From positions 35,178,419 to 35,242,418 of the forward strand of contig CM034239.1 of the NCBI GenBank assembly GCA_019916065.1: a stretch of 64,000 bases of DNA, in the 5' to 3' direction. Numbering within the stretch: the first letter of the stretch is position 1; every line of letters begins with the position of its first letter. This document shows positions 13,333 through 23,819 of this stretch, piece after piece. Source of the stretch: Vitellaria paradoxa. Taxonomy: Eukaryota; Streptophyta; Magnoliopsida; Ericales; Sapotaceae. A program made the translations under genes and the position numbers. The notes beneath the pieces were generated by a model. The model saw nothing but the letters and a program-made list of their open reading frames with translations, was not told where the DNA came from and ran no database searches.

Positions 13333-13680
13333 TGTTAGATTTATGTGGGCCACGAGCTTATTTTAGAGTGAGATAGCTATTTTAAATTATAATGATATTT
13401 TAATAATTAAATATTGACTAAATCCTATTAATTAGTTTTAGAGAAGTTACAATTTTATTAAACTACTCTGATGAATAGTGATTATCATGGATACATTTTA
13501 AATAAAATGATAAAGCTAGTTGGTCCTCTCTCTACCCTATATAATAGTACGTATCTTATATCAGAAGTAATAAGGTTTAAGAGAGAAAGAGAGAGAAACA
13601 TAATCTATTGATTAAAAGGCTTTTGCACAAAAGTTAAATCAAATAATAGAATACGGATCAAGGTATGTATTTAATGTTAT
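13333..13680 (+). repeat. Putative 3' LTR of the decayed Copia element
   Basis: It starts TGTTAG after a purine tract and contains a TATA-like CTATATAAT at 13538-13546, followed by a GAGAGAAAGAGAGAG leader-like stretch. The right boundary is a guess, because no second copy is present to define it. Confidence 0.5.
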
Positions 13681-13989
13681 TAATTTTATATTTGAGAATT
13701 ATAAGTTCAAAAGATTTTGGAATTATCGTTTATACAAATTAGGATTTTGTATATCATTAAATTTGTTTACAATACTCACGACATATAAGCACCTGGGATT
13801 TCCGATTATTGAGCTTAGTAGTTTACTCTTATTTCTTTTTGAAGGTTGCGCTTAGGAGCATATTGAGATTGCCAAGATTATATTTTGACTTAGCCCATTG
13901 GATCTACTTACTAAATTGCTAGGTTAGTAGCTAATTGCAGCACTTTTGCAATTCCAACTTACTAAAGTAAATTATAGAAATTATCTCTA

Positions 13990-14266
13990 CAGTTTATAGT
14001 GAATCTTACTTCAGTTCCAACAATTCCAATTGTAAAAGTTAATCTCCTATAATTCTGATTAAATTTAAAGTTCTTATATTAATAACTGTTATGAAATTTA
14101 ACGGAAAAGACACCACGTGTCCATTATATATTATCGACACGTGGTATTTTTTACTAATAAATTTAACAGAATGACCAAAATAAAACTTGGCCATTATTAT
14201 AGGAATTTATTATTACAATTAGAATTGTAGGAACTAAAGTGAGATTTACAGTAAACTATAACAACA
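13990..14266. mobile_element. MITE with long inverted arms, possibly MULE-derived
   Basis: The left arm (CAGTTTATAGTGAATCTTAC, then AGTTCCAACAATTCCAATTG) is the reverse complement of the right arm, which read backward gives TAGTTTACTGTAAATCTCAC, AGTTCCTACAATTCTAATTG. The arms share about 60 bp at roughly 80% identity. The centre holds a palindrome around CACGTGTC...GACACGTG (14114-14143). Flanking 9-mers TTATCTCTA (13981-13989) and ATATCTCTA (14267-14275) differ at one base and may be a 9-bp duplication typical of MULEs. Confidence 0.65.
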
Positions 14267-14273
14267 ATATCTC

Positions 14274-14317
14274 TAATTTATCCAACTTTTTTTTTTTTTT
14301 TGTAATTTATCCAACTT
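14274..14317 (-). mobile_element. Minimal poly(T) insertion with 15-bp target-site duplication
   Basis: TAATTTATCCAACTT at 14274-14288 and the identical string at 14303-14317 flank an insert of 13 T plus one G (14289-14302). Read on the minus strand this is a C followed by a poly(A) tail, as a retroposon truncated almost to its tail would look. Related cases lie at 37728 and 42447. Confidence 0.65.
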
Positions 14318-15174
14318 ACTATTATTTATCATATTTAATTCAATTCAATGGTTGGCTAATTATTATTTTACATAATATAGTATTCTATACGAAATGATAC
14401 ATTTTGTTAGATTGGAGAACGGAGGTAGATGCTTTGATTTTTTTTTTTTTTTTTTTTGTATGGTATAGTATTTTATGGATTGGACCAACACTTGACTTCG
14501 TAATTCGTGCCTTTTGAGCTAAACCTTGGTTATTCCTTCATTGTTTGTTTAATTGTTAATTTATTATATTAAGCCATACCAATGATACCATTCACTCTTG
14601 GATGAACCCGGATGACAAAGTACTTGGCCAAATGCTCGAGCTAGGTCACCATGACACAGGCATTACATTATATTTCTTGATCGCCGTATAGGCATTGCAT
14701 TGCATCTCACAATTGTCATATCATATCACATGCCATCGCTGCTTGATTGTATCACATGTGTCAACACGGGAAGCGCAGACTCGACACAACACATGCCAAC
14801 AGTGACGAAGCTGCCAGAATTTTAAAATAAGGCGTGCCAAAAAAATTATAATTAATATTATAAATTATATTTAATTAATAAAAATAAATTAATATATATA
14901 TATATATATATATGATATATTCAGTTGAACTTTCAATTTTTAAATTATATATAACAAATTAAGAAAAAAGTAATTAAATTTTAAGAACACTGATCTATAA
15001 TTTAATTTTTTTAATCCAAAAATTTATATGTACTATTTGATATTTTTGTATTAAGACTAATTATTTTTTAAAATTTTGAGAGTTGAAACCATGATATAAA
15101 ATTTTTAATCAAAAATTTATATATACAAGTAACATTTTTCAAAACTTAAGGGATCGTTGTAACTCTAACAACCC
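14318..15174. other. Intergenic DNA left of the MULE
   Basis: No gene was seen. Low-complexity features are a 20-plus T run near 14440 and an AT dinucleotide tract at 14891-14914. A moderately GC-rich patch at 14580-14810 has no recognisable coding frame. Confidence 0.6.
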
Positions 15175-15184
15175 CTCCCGGGCC
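15175..15184. repeat. Left target-site duplication of the MULE
   Basis: CTCCCGGGCC directly precedes the left inverted repeat. CTCCCTGGCC at 23121-23130 directly follows the right one. They differ at one of ten positions. The inner nine bases fit the 9-bp duplication expected of Mutator-like elements. Confidence 0.8.
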
Positions 15185-15292
15185 GAGTTTTTTACGTAAA
15201 TAATAATATTAATTTAATTATATACAGAAATAGGCTCGCGGATGATTATTTACAAAAATCTGCTGGGTGTCGTCAGTGCTATTGACGACACC
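15185..15292 (+). repeat. Left terminal inverted repeat of the MULE
   Basis: It begins GAGTTTTTTACGTAAATAAT and matches the reverse complement of 23013-23120 over its whole length. The first 50 bases differ at one position only. Its inner end is an imperfect palindrome (GTGTCGTC...GACGACAC) that can fold into a hairpin. Confidence 0.9.
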
Positions 15293-15344
15293 CTTCATTT
15301 ACATCGACGACACTGGGTGTCGTCAGTGCCATCGACGACACCTT
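15265..15344. repeat. Palindromic GTGTCGTC/GACGACAC units inside the left end
   Basis: Two hairpin-capable units, GGTGTCGTCAGTGCTATTGA...CACC at 15266-15293 and a near copy at 15317-15344, are separated by another GACGACAC at 15305-15312. The loop core is always CAGTGC plus CAT/TAT. Equivalent units lie inside the right end. Clustered short palindromes at MULE ends could be transposase binding sites; this is inference. Confidence 0.75.
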
Positions 15345-15509
15345 CTTATATATCAGCCTGCAGCACCTCTGCTCAGTTCGTGCGTTCTCCCTCCCTCCCT
15401 CCCTCCCTCCGATTTCTCTCTCAACAGTCGACTGCTGCGAGGTCACCTCCATTACCAGGCGTTGTTTGATTCCCCTCCTCCATCACCTCCATCTCCAACG
15501 GTCCACAAA

Positions 15510-15533
15510 ATGTAAGTTTTATTGTACCCAACC

Positions 15534-15591
<58 letters not shown>

Positions 15592-18500
15592 ATGTACATG
15601 CGAGCTGTGCGTCGTTTCTTCAGATCACCTTCATATATCTGTTGAGTGAGTAAAGTTTGTTTGTTTGATGCTTGATTGGAGTTATTTGGGTACCTGATTT
15701 GAAGAAGTTGAAATCTGCATTTGTGTTGTCAATTTTGATTTTGAATTTGGGTATTATTGGGCTAGATTGATCTCATTTCTTCACTTCACATTTGAATACT
15801 GTTTGGGTGAAAAACAGGTGAGTTATTTGTTTGTTTGAGAATGTATAAAATTTGTTGCATGTAAATTGAATTTGTTCAAATTGACTAAATTCTATTCAAC
15901 TTTAGAGGATCCTGGGTTGGGAATTTTTTGAACATGTTAATTTTTTGTTGTATGGTAATGAAGCATAAGTTGGCTGTTTTTGTTTGATAACTTTATTTCT
16001 ATAGTCTGTTAGTTAGATTTAATTTGGTTAAATTTAGTTTTATTTAATTTAGTTTTTTTCAATTTATGTATATAATTTATTGGGTGTTTGTAATTAAAAC
16101 TACATATTAATTTAATTTTATTCCTATTAATTTATATTAATTTAATTACTAAGATTAAGACAATACATAGGTTAAATTATACCAACTATACTAATCGCAT
16201 ATTTGAATTTAATTATATCAATTGATAAAAAAATCATAGTAATGGTACGATTAAAAAAAGTTAATTAGTTAAATTTAAAAACTCAAGTAAATAATTTTAT
16301 AATATAAGTTATGAGTGGTTAAGATAAGATAAGTTAGATAAATTAGTTTAGGTTAGATTATAATATAATCTATCTTTTATTTAGAAAAAAAATACCCCTT
16401 AAATTTATATGTAAATATAATCTGTCGTTATTTGTTTATTTCACTATTATTTATCGATTGTATTAATTATTTTTTTGAAAAAAAATTTAGGCATTGATAA
16501 ATATGTATTAGTTTAAACGTAAAGTTAGAGTAATGCTAACGTCACATTTGATTTTAATTCGATTAACTGATAAAAAGATTAAAGTATAAATTAAAGTGAA
16601 AAAATTTATAATACAAGTTACATGAGGTTAACTCAAGATAAATTACATAAATTAGTTTAGGTTACGTTAACATAGGATAAGTAACCAAAGTTAGGTTAAC
16701 TTAAGATAAGTTATACAAAAAAAAAAAAAGAAAGTGAATGTACTAACCACATCCGTGAATTTAATTATTTCAATTGATAACAAAAAACCATGGTAATTAA
16801 CATATAGATTTATATGATTAAAAGAAGTTAATTAGTTAAATTTAAAAACTAAAGCAAATAATTTTATAATACAAGTTTGGTTACGTTAAGATAAGATAAG
16901 TTAGCTAAGTTAGTTTAGGTTAGTTAAAATATAATCTATCTTTATTTAGAAAAAGAAATTAAAGTGAAAAATTTTAATTAACTGATAAAAAGATTAAAGT
17001 ATAAATTAAAGTGAAAAATTTTATAATACAAGTTACGTGAGGTTAACTCAAGATAAATTATATAAATTAGTTCAGGTTAGGTTAACATAGGATAAGTAAT
17101 CAAAGTTAGGTTAACTTAAGATAAGTTACACAAGTCATTGTCCCAGATAAGAAAACTTAAAGGAAACCTTTTTCACTCTTGCAAATATATAAGTTAAGAA
17201 GGTACGATCCCTAACATTTATTTCGTTCAGGGCTGTAATTGATCGTTCGTTCATTGCTCGTGCTGTCTCAAGAACGAATTTCACTGTTTTATTTTTTGGG
17301 AGGGAATCTTATAGATGTAGATGATGATGTGGGTTACGACAGACCATTCAAGCGTTGTATCAGGGTTAGCAGTCAGTCTACCTACATGATGCTATTGACA
17401 AAACTGTATGAAATTGTTAGCATAGACCCGGGGCAGGTCGTTTTACGAGTACTGTGTAGATACCCAATTGTTGGTAGTGTGGGTCAAATACTTCACAGGC
17501 CTCTACAACTAGTGGACGATGATACAGTCGAGGCAATGTTTGCTATCGTTCATAATTTGAACCGCAATCACTGTGACCTGTACTTAGAGTTCGAGCCGAC
17601 TAATCCTGAGCTGGTGGCCAGCGAAAGCAGCCTCCAAATGAATGCTCCGACTGATCATTTGGTGGGAATCTACAACGAATTCACGCCCTCTTCCCCCCAC
17701 AATGAACCAGAAAATCAGTTCGGCGCCACTCATAAACCCACTAGTAATCCTGTCTGTGACTACGTGCAGCAACAGGATATATCTTGGGACTACATGAATG
17801 ATCAGGCTGATGATTCGAACATTGCTGAAGGTCCAGTTGACGAAGAAGACATAGAACTGCAAAACCTGGACATGATGGGTGAGGGAGTTACTGGAGACTT
17901 GGTTGTGAACGAACATGATGAACGTACAGATCATCGACTGCATGAACCAATGTCCGAAATGTTCACTACTGTTGAGTTAGATGACAGTGCACTTCACTGG
18001 GCCCTTTCATTTCGACATCGAACGTGGAACCCAGAGAATGAGGATCTTTGCGTCGAACAACTTTTCAAAGACAAAGAGCACTTACTCCAATCTATGAAGT
18101 TGTACGCTGTTAGATCAAATCAGCCCTACATAATTATGGAATCAAGCCAGAAATCTTGGGTAGCTGAGTGTTCAAAGAGGAATGAAGGACAGTGCAAGTG
18201 GTGAGTCCGAGCAACCAAGCTAAGTACGCACGGTTTATTCAAATAACTAAGTATGAAGGCCCCCATACATGTATATTTGCACGGCTGACTGAAGACCATG
18301 AACAACTTGACTCGAACTTTCTTTGCAGCAACATCATCCATTTGGTTAAGTCTAACCCCGCTTGTTCTGTTGTCTCGCTGTAAGCCGAACTGAAGGATCG
18401 ATTCAAGTACCATGTGTCTTATCGAAAGGCATGGCTTGCAAAGCAGAAGGCGGTTACCCAGATATTTAGTGATTAGGAGCAGTCATACCTGTTCCTACCA

Positions 18501-19832
18501 AAGTTCATGAATGCCGTACAGACTTACAATCCGGGCACGATAGTTCACTATCGACATCATCCTTATATGGGTGGGGCCCAACGGGTTCTGCAATACGTGT
18601 TCTGGAGCTTCAAGCCTTCAATTGATGGGTTTGCTCACTGTATGCCCGTTGTTTCGATCGACGGAACACACTTGTACGGTAAGTACCGTGGTAAACTATT
18701 GATAGCAATGGCCCAGGATGCAAACCTCCAAGTGTTCCCATTAGCATTTGCATGGATTGATGAAGAGGACAATGACAGCTGGTTATACTTCTTAAGGATG
18801 CTTCGTAGGTATGTTTGCCCTAACTGACAGTTGTGTTTAATCTCCGACAGGCACAGTGCAATCAAGTCTGCAGTTGAATCCCCCCAGTCTAGTTGGGCAA
18901 ATGCACACCATTGTTTCTGCTTAAGACATATAGAGGCCAATTTCAAGAAAAATTGGCCTGCCAAGCAATTAATTGACTTGTTCAATCAAGCAGGAAGGGC
19001 TACTCAAGTTCGCAAATTCAACGAGGTCATGGAGTTACTTAAGTCCCTCAACCTAGAAGCATGGAAATATCTTACTAAATTGCCAAAGGAGAAGTGGACA
19101 TTTTGCTACAGTGGTGTTTTTAGATACGGAATCATGACAACCAATCTTTCGGAGTGCTTCAACAACGTACTGCGTGGTGCTCGAAGCCTCCCAATTACTG
19201 CAGCAGTTCAGCTAACATTTTACAAGCTTGTTTCATACTTCCACCAGCGGCGCCTAATTGCTATGAATGCAACCAACAACGGGTCAAGGGTCAATCCACG
19301 CGTGCAAAAGCTTTTGACTGATTTCCAGAAGGATGCATTGGGTCATCAAGTAATGGAGTTCAATCACATTACCGGAGAGTGCCAAGTCGTGACTGGTTCC
19401 CATCTGAGTAGGGGTAACAAAAGACAGATTGTTCGATTACAGAATGGCACGTGCAATTATGGAAAGTGGGAGGTTTTGAAGCTACCGTGCTCACATGTTA
19501 TAGCCGCTTGCGATCGAATACACATCGATTGGATGGAATTTGTATCCAGTGTATACTTGCTTCAGTCGTACGTCGCCACTTACATGCCAGAGTTTCATCC
19601 CTTGGAGTACGAGGACTACTGGCCCAGTGTTCAAACACCCTTTTTTATACCGAACCCATTTCTCCTCCGTGCACAGGGTCGACCTCGTTCAAGCAGGTTG
19701 ACAAATGAGATGGATAGATCGGAACGCAGCTCTACCCAACATTGTGGCATTTGCAAACAACAAGGGCATGATCGACGCAAGTGTCCGGCAAGGGCTTCAT
19801 CATCATCATCAGGCACTAGGTTCTTGTCTTAA
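15510..19832 (+). pseudogene. MURA-type Mutator-like transposase, broken
   Basis: Proposed structure: a leader exon ends AAAAT before donor GTAAGT (15512). A 1.72-kb intron ends TTCGTTCAG, and the ATG is completed by the first base of exon 2 (17231), giving MAVIDRSF. Domains in order: N-terminal MULE domain (LIDVDDDVGYDRPFKR), DNA-binding region (CVEQLFKDKEHLLQSMKLYAV), catalytic domain with VSIDGTH (D), ISDRH (D) and TTNLSECFN (candidate E), a SWIM-type finger (CNYGKWEVLKLPCSH), and a CCHC knuckle near the end (C-G-I-C-K-Q-Q-G-H-D-R-R-K-C). Lesions: one extra base near 17301, TGA at 18202, a one-base loss near 18240, TAA at 18381, TAG at 18474 and TGA at 18825. The longest intact piece is 18831-19832. 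The SWIM finger has Tyr where the second Cys is usual. Confidence 0.85.
15537..15583. repeat. TA dinucleotide microsatellite in the transposase 5' intron
   Basis: An uninterrupted run of TA repeats lies 25 bp after the proposed first splice donor of the transposase transcript. Confidence 0.95.
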
Positions 19833-20177
19833 ATTTGTACACCGAAACAACTTATGAGTATTTAAATGTGAACACTATAGCAGCTTTAAAGTTGGGATGC
19901 TCATGTAACACTATAGCAGCTTTAACCTTTTCTTAGTAACTCAAGAGCATTTTGATTTTTAAACCTCGTAAAGTTATGAGTATTTATGAAAATTCATACT
20001 AGTAAAAGAGCAATTTCATTTATATTTGTAGTAATAAAAGAGTAGTTTGATTTCTATGCATGTAAAGTTATGAGTGAATCCTGCATTTTATATCATGCTA
20101 TTTATTGGTTTTTTTTTAACTTGCCCAAAATGTAACAATTGATACTAATTATCATTTTGTACTATCTGTACAGTGAG

Positions 20178-22657
20178 ATGTCTGACAGACGACATATGTT
20201 AGATCCTGGGCCATTAGACCCCTATGTACTCTACTCCCAGGCTGATTATCGATCCACTGATATATGAGAGTCTCACGTTCGGGTACGTATGTAAAAATTA
20301 GTTACGATGGTTGTCATATTCCCTCATGTGCTATTTGTTAATACTTACTAAATATTTTTCGTTCTGCAGTTCGAGGAGGTGATTCGAGTTTGGGCCACAC
20401 AGACTGCCATACGCCAGATATTGGATCCACCCCAGGATCCTCGTGTTCTCCAGCAGTTGCATAGGGCCGGATTTTACGGTATATACCGACTGGGAGCTAT
20501 CCATTTCTACTGGCCGCTGATCACATCATTGGTCGAGCGATGGAGACGCGAGACACATACCTTCCACCTCCCCGTCGGCGAGGCCACTATTATATTGCAG
20601 GATGTTGAGATCATTGCCAGCTTTCGGGTTGATGGTGATCCTGTTAGTGGGATTGATGACCTGCATGGACTCATGGCACGACAGGCACTATGCCAGGAGC
20701 TACTTGGTAGGACTCCAGATGCGGGGGATTTTAAGAGGGGACGTTTGAAGATTAGCTGGCTGACAGAGCATTTCTTGGCATTACCAGATGAGGCTACGGA
20801 GGCTGACGTACAGTATCATGCCCGGGCACTTATTCTCATTATTATCGGAGCACATTTACTAGCGGATCACTCTGGTAATATGGTCAAGATACATTACCTA
20901 TCTTTGCTTCGAGACTTAGATGCCTACAACCGACTAGCGTGGGGAGCTGCTGCTCTAGCCTGCTTATACAGAGAGATGTGCTTGGCTTCCACCACCCGCA
21001 CGGCCGAGATGGCAGGATCGATTTGCATACTTCAGGTAAAAATAAACTTTATTTACATTTGATACTAATTTATATTAAGCTTATTTCGGAATCAATTGAC
21101 AGTTTACAATGATAGGTTTGGGCATGGGAGCGGCTAGCACCGTTTAGGCCCGTCATTACACGACCACCTCCCCCACCTGATTATGCACTAGATGATTTTG
21201 GGCTTCCCGGAGATCTTTGGGGTTGCAGATGGAAGAGAAGCCTAGCAGTGAGCTTTGCCAGGCCATTGAGAGATTGCCGAGAGCAGCTGACACTCCTGAG
21301 AGAGGATCAGATGACCTGGTGTCCATACCCAGCATCCGTTTTGAGCAGACTTCCTACATACTGCCGTGCTGGTGAGGTAGTGTGGCGCTCGACCTGTCCG
21401 TTGATTTGTTACGAGATCGTTGAGTACCACCTACCGGGATGTGTGATGAGACAGTTTGGCCTCCGTCAGGTGATCCCGGCTGAGTTTGACACGGATGCCG
21501 CATTACATGAGTTGACTAGGCGGGGCCGAGGAGAGGTGAACTGGCTACAGTACCATCATCGATATGTAGAGGAGTGGGGTAGACAACTACAGACGATTGT
21601 GCATGGCGAGGTTTTCACTGCACCTATCGCATTCGATGACCCGTATATAGAGTGGTTTCGTCACATCACACGGACTCACATCGCACCACCCTTACATGTG
21701 CCGCCTGTTGGTTCACAGCCAGTGTCAGCAGATATGTCCATTCTGGTATGATATTATATTTATGGGTTTTTGAATAATAAATTTACTTTTTATTTATGTT
21801 TTTCTATTTGATATTAACTAATATAGTTTCTTCAAATGTTCTAGGTTAATACTATTGTTAGCATGTATCACATTGCGGTTGCAGCGATCACTGGTGCGGA
21901 TCATGCTGGTTACCTTCGGGCACTACAGGAGATTATTCATCAGGCAGGACTAGTGATCACTGCTATCGATCATGAGAAGAGGCTACGAGCCCCTGTTGAC
22001 AGTAGGCAGACAGGCTCATCCTCTCAGGCCAGACCATCACGTCCCAGCAGACTTCAGCCTATCGGTAGACGAGCGCGGGGGCATCATTATACATATGGCC
22101 CCGATCTCGCAGACGATATACCCCCACCAGTTGAGTCAGACATCCTTAGCAGTTCTACAGCATGGGAGCGTTTGCCTGCGGATGAGACGCAGATACCATT
22201 TTCAGATCCCGTCGTCGACTATCGGACCCTACCCCCAGCTACACAGGCATATGATTCACCCTCAGTGGATGTGGATGACTTCTGGTCTGGCATTTTCCAC
22301 ATAGAGCCATTCCCTGCATCTCCAGCATACATCTCACCTGTCCGCCTGCCCGTATCTCATACACAGACATCAGTGGCGGCCCCCCAGGCTCCAGCTAAGT
22401 ATTACACTCGACGACGCAGAGTACGAGGGATAGACATATCATCATCGTCGCACATTCCTATGGCTTTACAGACAAAGGAGGAGCATGAGCCATTAGCAGG
22501 AGAGACACATATGGAGGACACATCGGCAGCAACACCTGGCCAGGAGCCATGTGTGGAGGAGCCACCGGTGGTATCAGCGGCCATGGTTGACGATGCGCCT
22601 CTACACCTAGACCGACCACGCCATGCACGAAGGAGGCCTCCGTGTGGGACGGAGTGA
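20178..22657 (+). pseudogene. Transposon-borne plant mobile domain (PMD-C type) gene with one nonsense codon
   Basis: Four exons join in phase 0 at GT-AG sites: 20178-20282, 20370-21035, 21116-21745 and 21845-22657, for 737 codons plus stop. Exon 1 reads MSDRRHMLDPGPLDPYVLYS. Exon 2 carries the PMD hallmarks: RAGFYGIYRLG, LITSLVERWRRETHTFHLP, GEATIILQDVEII. Exon 3 begins VWAWERLAPFRP. Exon 4 is a low-complexity, proline-rich and acidic tail ending PRHARRRPPCGTE. Proteins of this family are often annotated as phosphatase-7 long-form homologues or MAIN-like. Codon 30 is TGA (20265-20267), where a Trp codon would fit; everything downstream is open. The molecular role of transposon PMD proteins is not established here. 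Confidence 0.85.
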
Positions 22658-22929
22658 TCCATTACATTTTTGTCTTCTTAACATGTAAACACAAAACATG
22701 TTTTGTAAAGGTTTAGAATTAAAGGTTTAGATTTGATTTAGTTTAATCATCCTTTATTTTATTCTCTAATTTAGCAATTAAGGAAGCAAGCGTTTATTTT
22801 TTTGTTAATAGTTTGTAATGATTTATACTTAAAATCTGAAAATGTTTTTGACTTTAACAGGGTTGTTGTTGTTGTATTGTTGTTTTACTGTTTGGGGGCT
22901 GGATTATACAAACTGTTGTGGGGGGAGTT

Positions 22930-23040
22930 TGGCAGGGTGTCGTCAGTGCCATCGACAACATGGTGTCGTCAGTGCCATTGACGACACCTTAGCCGGTTTA
23001 GGTAGTTAGTCTGATGTCGTCAATAGCACTGACGTCACCC
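22930..23040. repeat. Palindromic GTGTCGTC/GACGACAC units inside the right end
   Basis: Units at 22936-22965, 22963-22989 and 23013-23040 repeat the same GTGTCGTCAGTGCCATYGAC core as the left end; the middle unit is the least degraded. The outermost one belongs to the inverted repeat. Confidence 0.75.
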
Positions 23041-23120
23041 AGCAGATTTTTGTCAATAATCTCCAGCAAGCCTATTTCTGTATATAATTAAATTAATATT
23101 ATTATTTACGTAAAAAACCC
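23013..23120 (-). repeat. Right terminal inverted repeat of the MULE
   Basis: This is the reverse complement of 15185-15292 with roughly 8 differences. The outer end reads ACGTAAAAAACCC and is followed at once by the CTCCCTGGCC duplication (23121-23130). Confidence 0.9.
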
Positions 23121-23665
23121 CTCCCTGGCCCCGCCCCGGGGGGCATGCCAACTCCAACTTTTATACTTTCTATGAGTTATGGCTAGCTTAAGAACTCAAG
23201 GGATATATTTTGGTAGCTTTTTAAGATCCAACCGTTGCTACAGACATTTTATCTTTTTTATTCTCACTTAGAATCTCTTAATCTGATAACTACATTTGTA
23301 TCATACTTTTCATTACTTGCAACATATTAATATTGATATGGCCTCAGTTAGTGATGGTTTTGAAAAACGATAACGATCAGTGTAACAATAATGAAAAATA
23401 ACTAGTGTACTGAAGTGTAATAGAACCATAACAGATAAAAAATGAGAGTTTACCCGAAACAGAGGAATCTAAAAATAATATATAAATGGAATCGGCCGCT
23501 TTTTAAAATTCCTGCAAGTAATAAGTTGCAATACTGCTATATAAGATGGAGAGAGATAAGATGGAGAGAGATGATTATTAATTTCCCAATATATATTTAA
23601 ACAAATAATGAAGCCCTTGAACACAGAATCTTTCACAAGAATAATAAGATATAAGTGTAATTTTT

Positions 23666-23815
23666 TTCCTTTTTTTTTTTTTTTTTTTTTTTTTTTGGTG
23701 GTGGTGAGTGAAGGCAACTATCTCCACTAACCCTCGTGTACGTTTCCCTTGCATGTAGGTTGTAGGAGGAGTGCAAATGCAAAATCGTATTCGAGCTTGG
23801 GCAGCATAATAAAGC
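23666..23815 (-). mobile_element. Possible 5'-truncated SINE with poly(A) tail, minus strand
   Basis: A run of more than 25 T (about 23668-23696) is followed by GGTGGTGGTGAGTGAAGG. On the minus strand this reads as unique sequence ending CACCACCACC and then poly(A). About 100 bp upstream on that strand is AGCTCGAATAC, close to a Pol III B box. No A box or target-site duplication was identified, so this is tentative. Confidence 0.35.
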
Positions 23816-23819
23816 ACAT

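Larger units (their letters stand above)
9301..13680 (+). mobile_element. Decayed Ty1/Copia LTR retrotransposon, 5' LTR not found
   Basis: Domains appear in Copia order on the plus strand, broken by many stops and shifts. A gag-like start lies at 9301 (MALQTEKPTV). A CCHC zinc knuckle is at 9937-9978 (C-H-F-C-N-K-T-G-H-V-K-K-D-C). An integrase core piece is at 10513-10758. The RT motif MDVKRVFLNGNLEEDIYM is near 11810, and the RT active-site YVDD is at 11985-11996. An RNase H piece lies at 12496-12846. INT before RT before RNase H is the Copia order. A purine-rich tract AAGTGAGAGAA (13322-13332) precedes TGTTAGATTTATG, a plausible 3' LTR start at 13333. I could not find a matching 5' LTR. Confidence 0.85.
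15185..23120 (+). mobile_element. Complete 7.9-kb Mutator-like element carrying a transposase and a plant-mobile-domain gene
   Basis: The element is bounded by 108-bp terminal inverted repeats and a 9-10 bp target-site duplication with one mismatch. It carries two genes on the plus strand. The first is a MURA-type transposase (first coding exon at 17231, stop at 19832). The second is a four-exon plant-mobile-domain gene (20178-22657), whose ATG lies about 345 bp beyond the transposase stop. Both coding regions are GC-richer than the surrounding DNA. Both are damaged, so this copy is probably immobile on its own. The two ends are about 93% identical by eye (8 or so mismatches in 108). Confidence 0.9.

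Noticed and set aside
17584..17943. 119-residue minus-strand frame inside the MULE
   Set aside because: It is antisense to the transposase N-terminal region, whose plus-strand frame has recognisable domains.
18831..19832. Transposase domain as an independent functional gene from its own ATG-like start
   Set aside because: The track frame lacks the first catalytic Asp and the DNA-binding region, which lie upstream in the same frame behind a stop codon.
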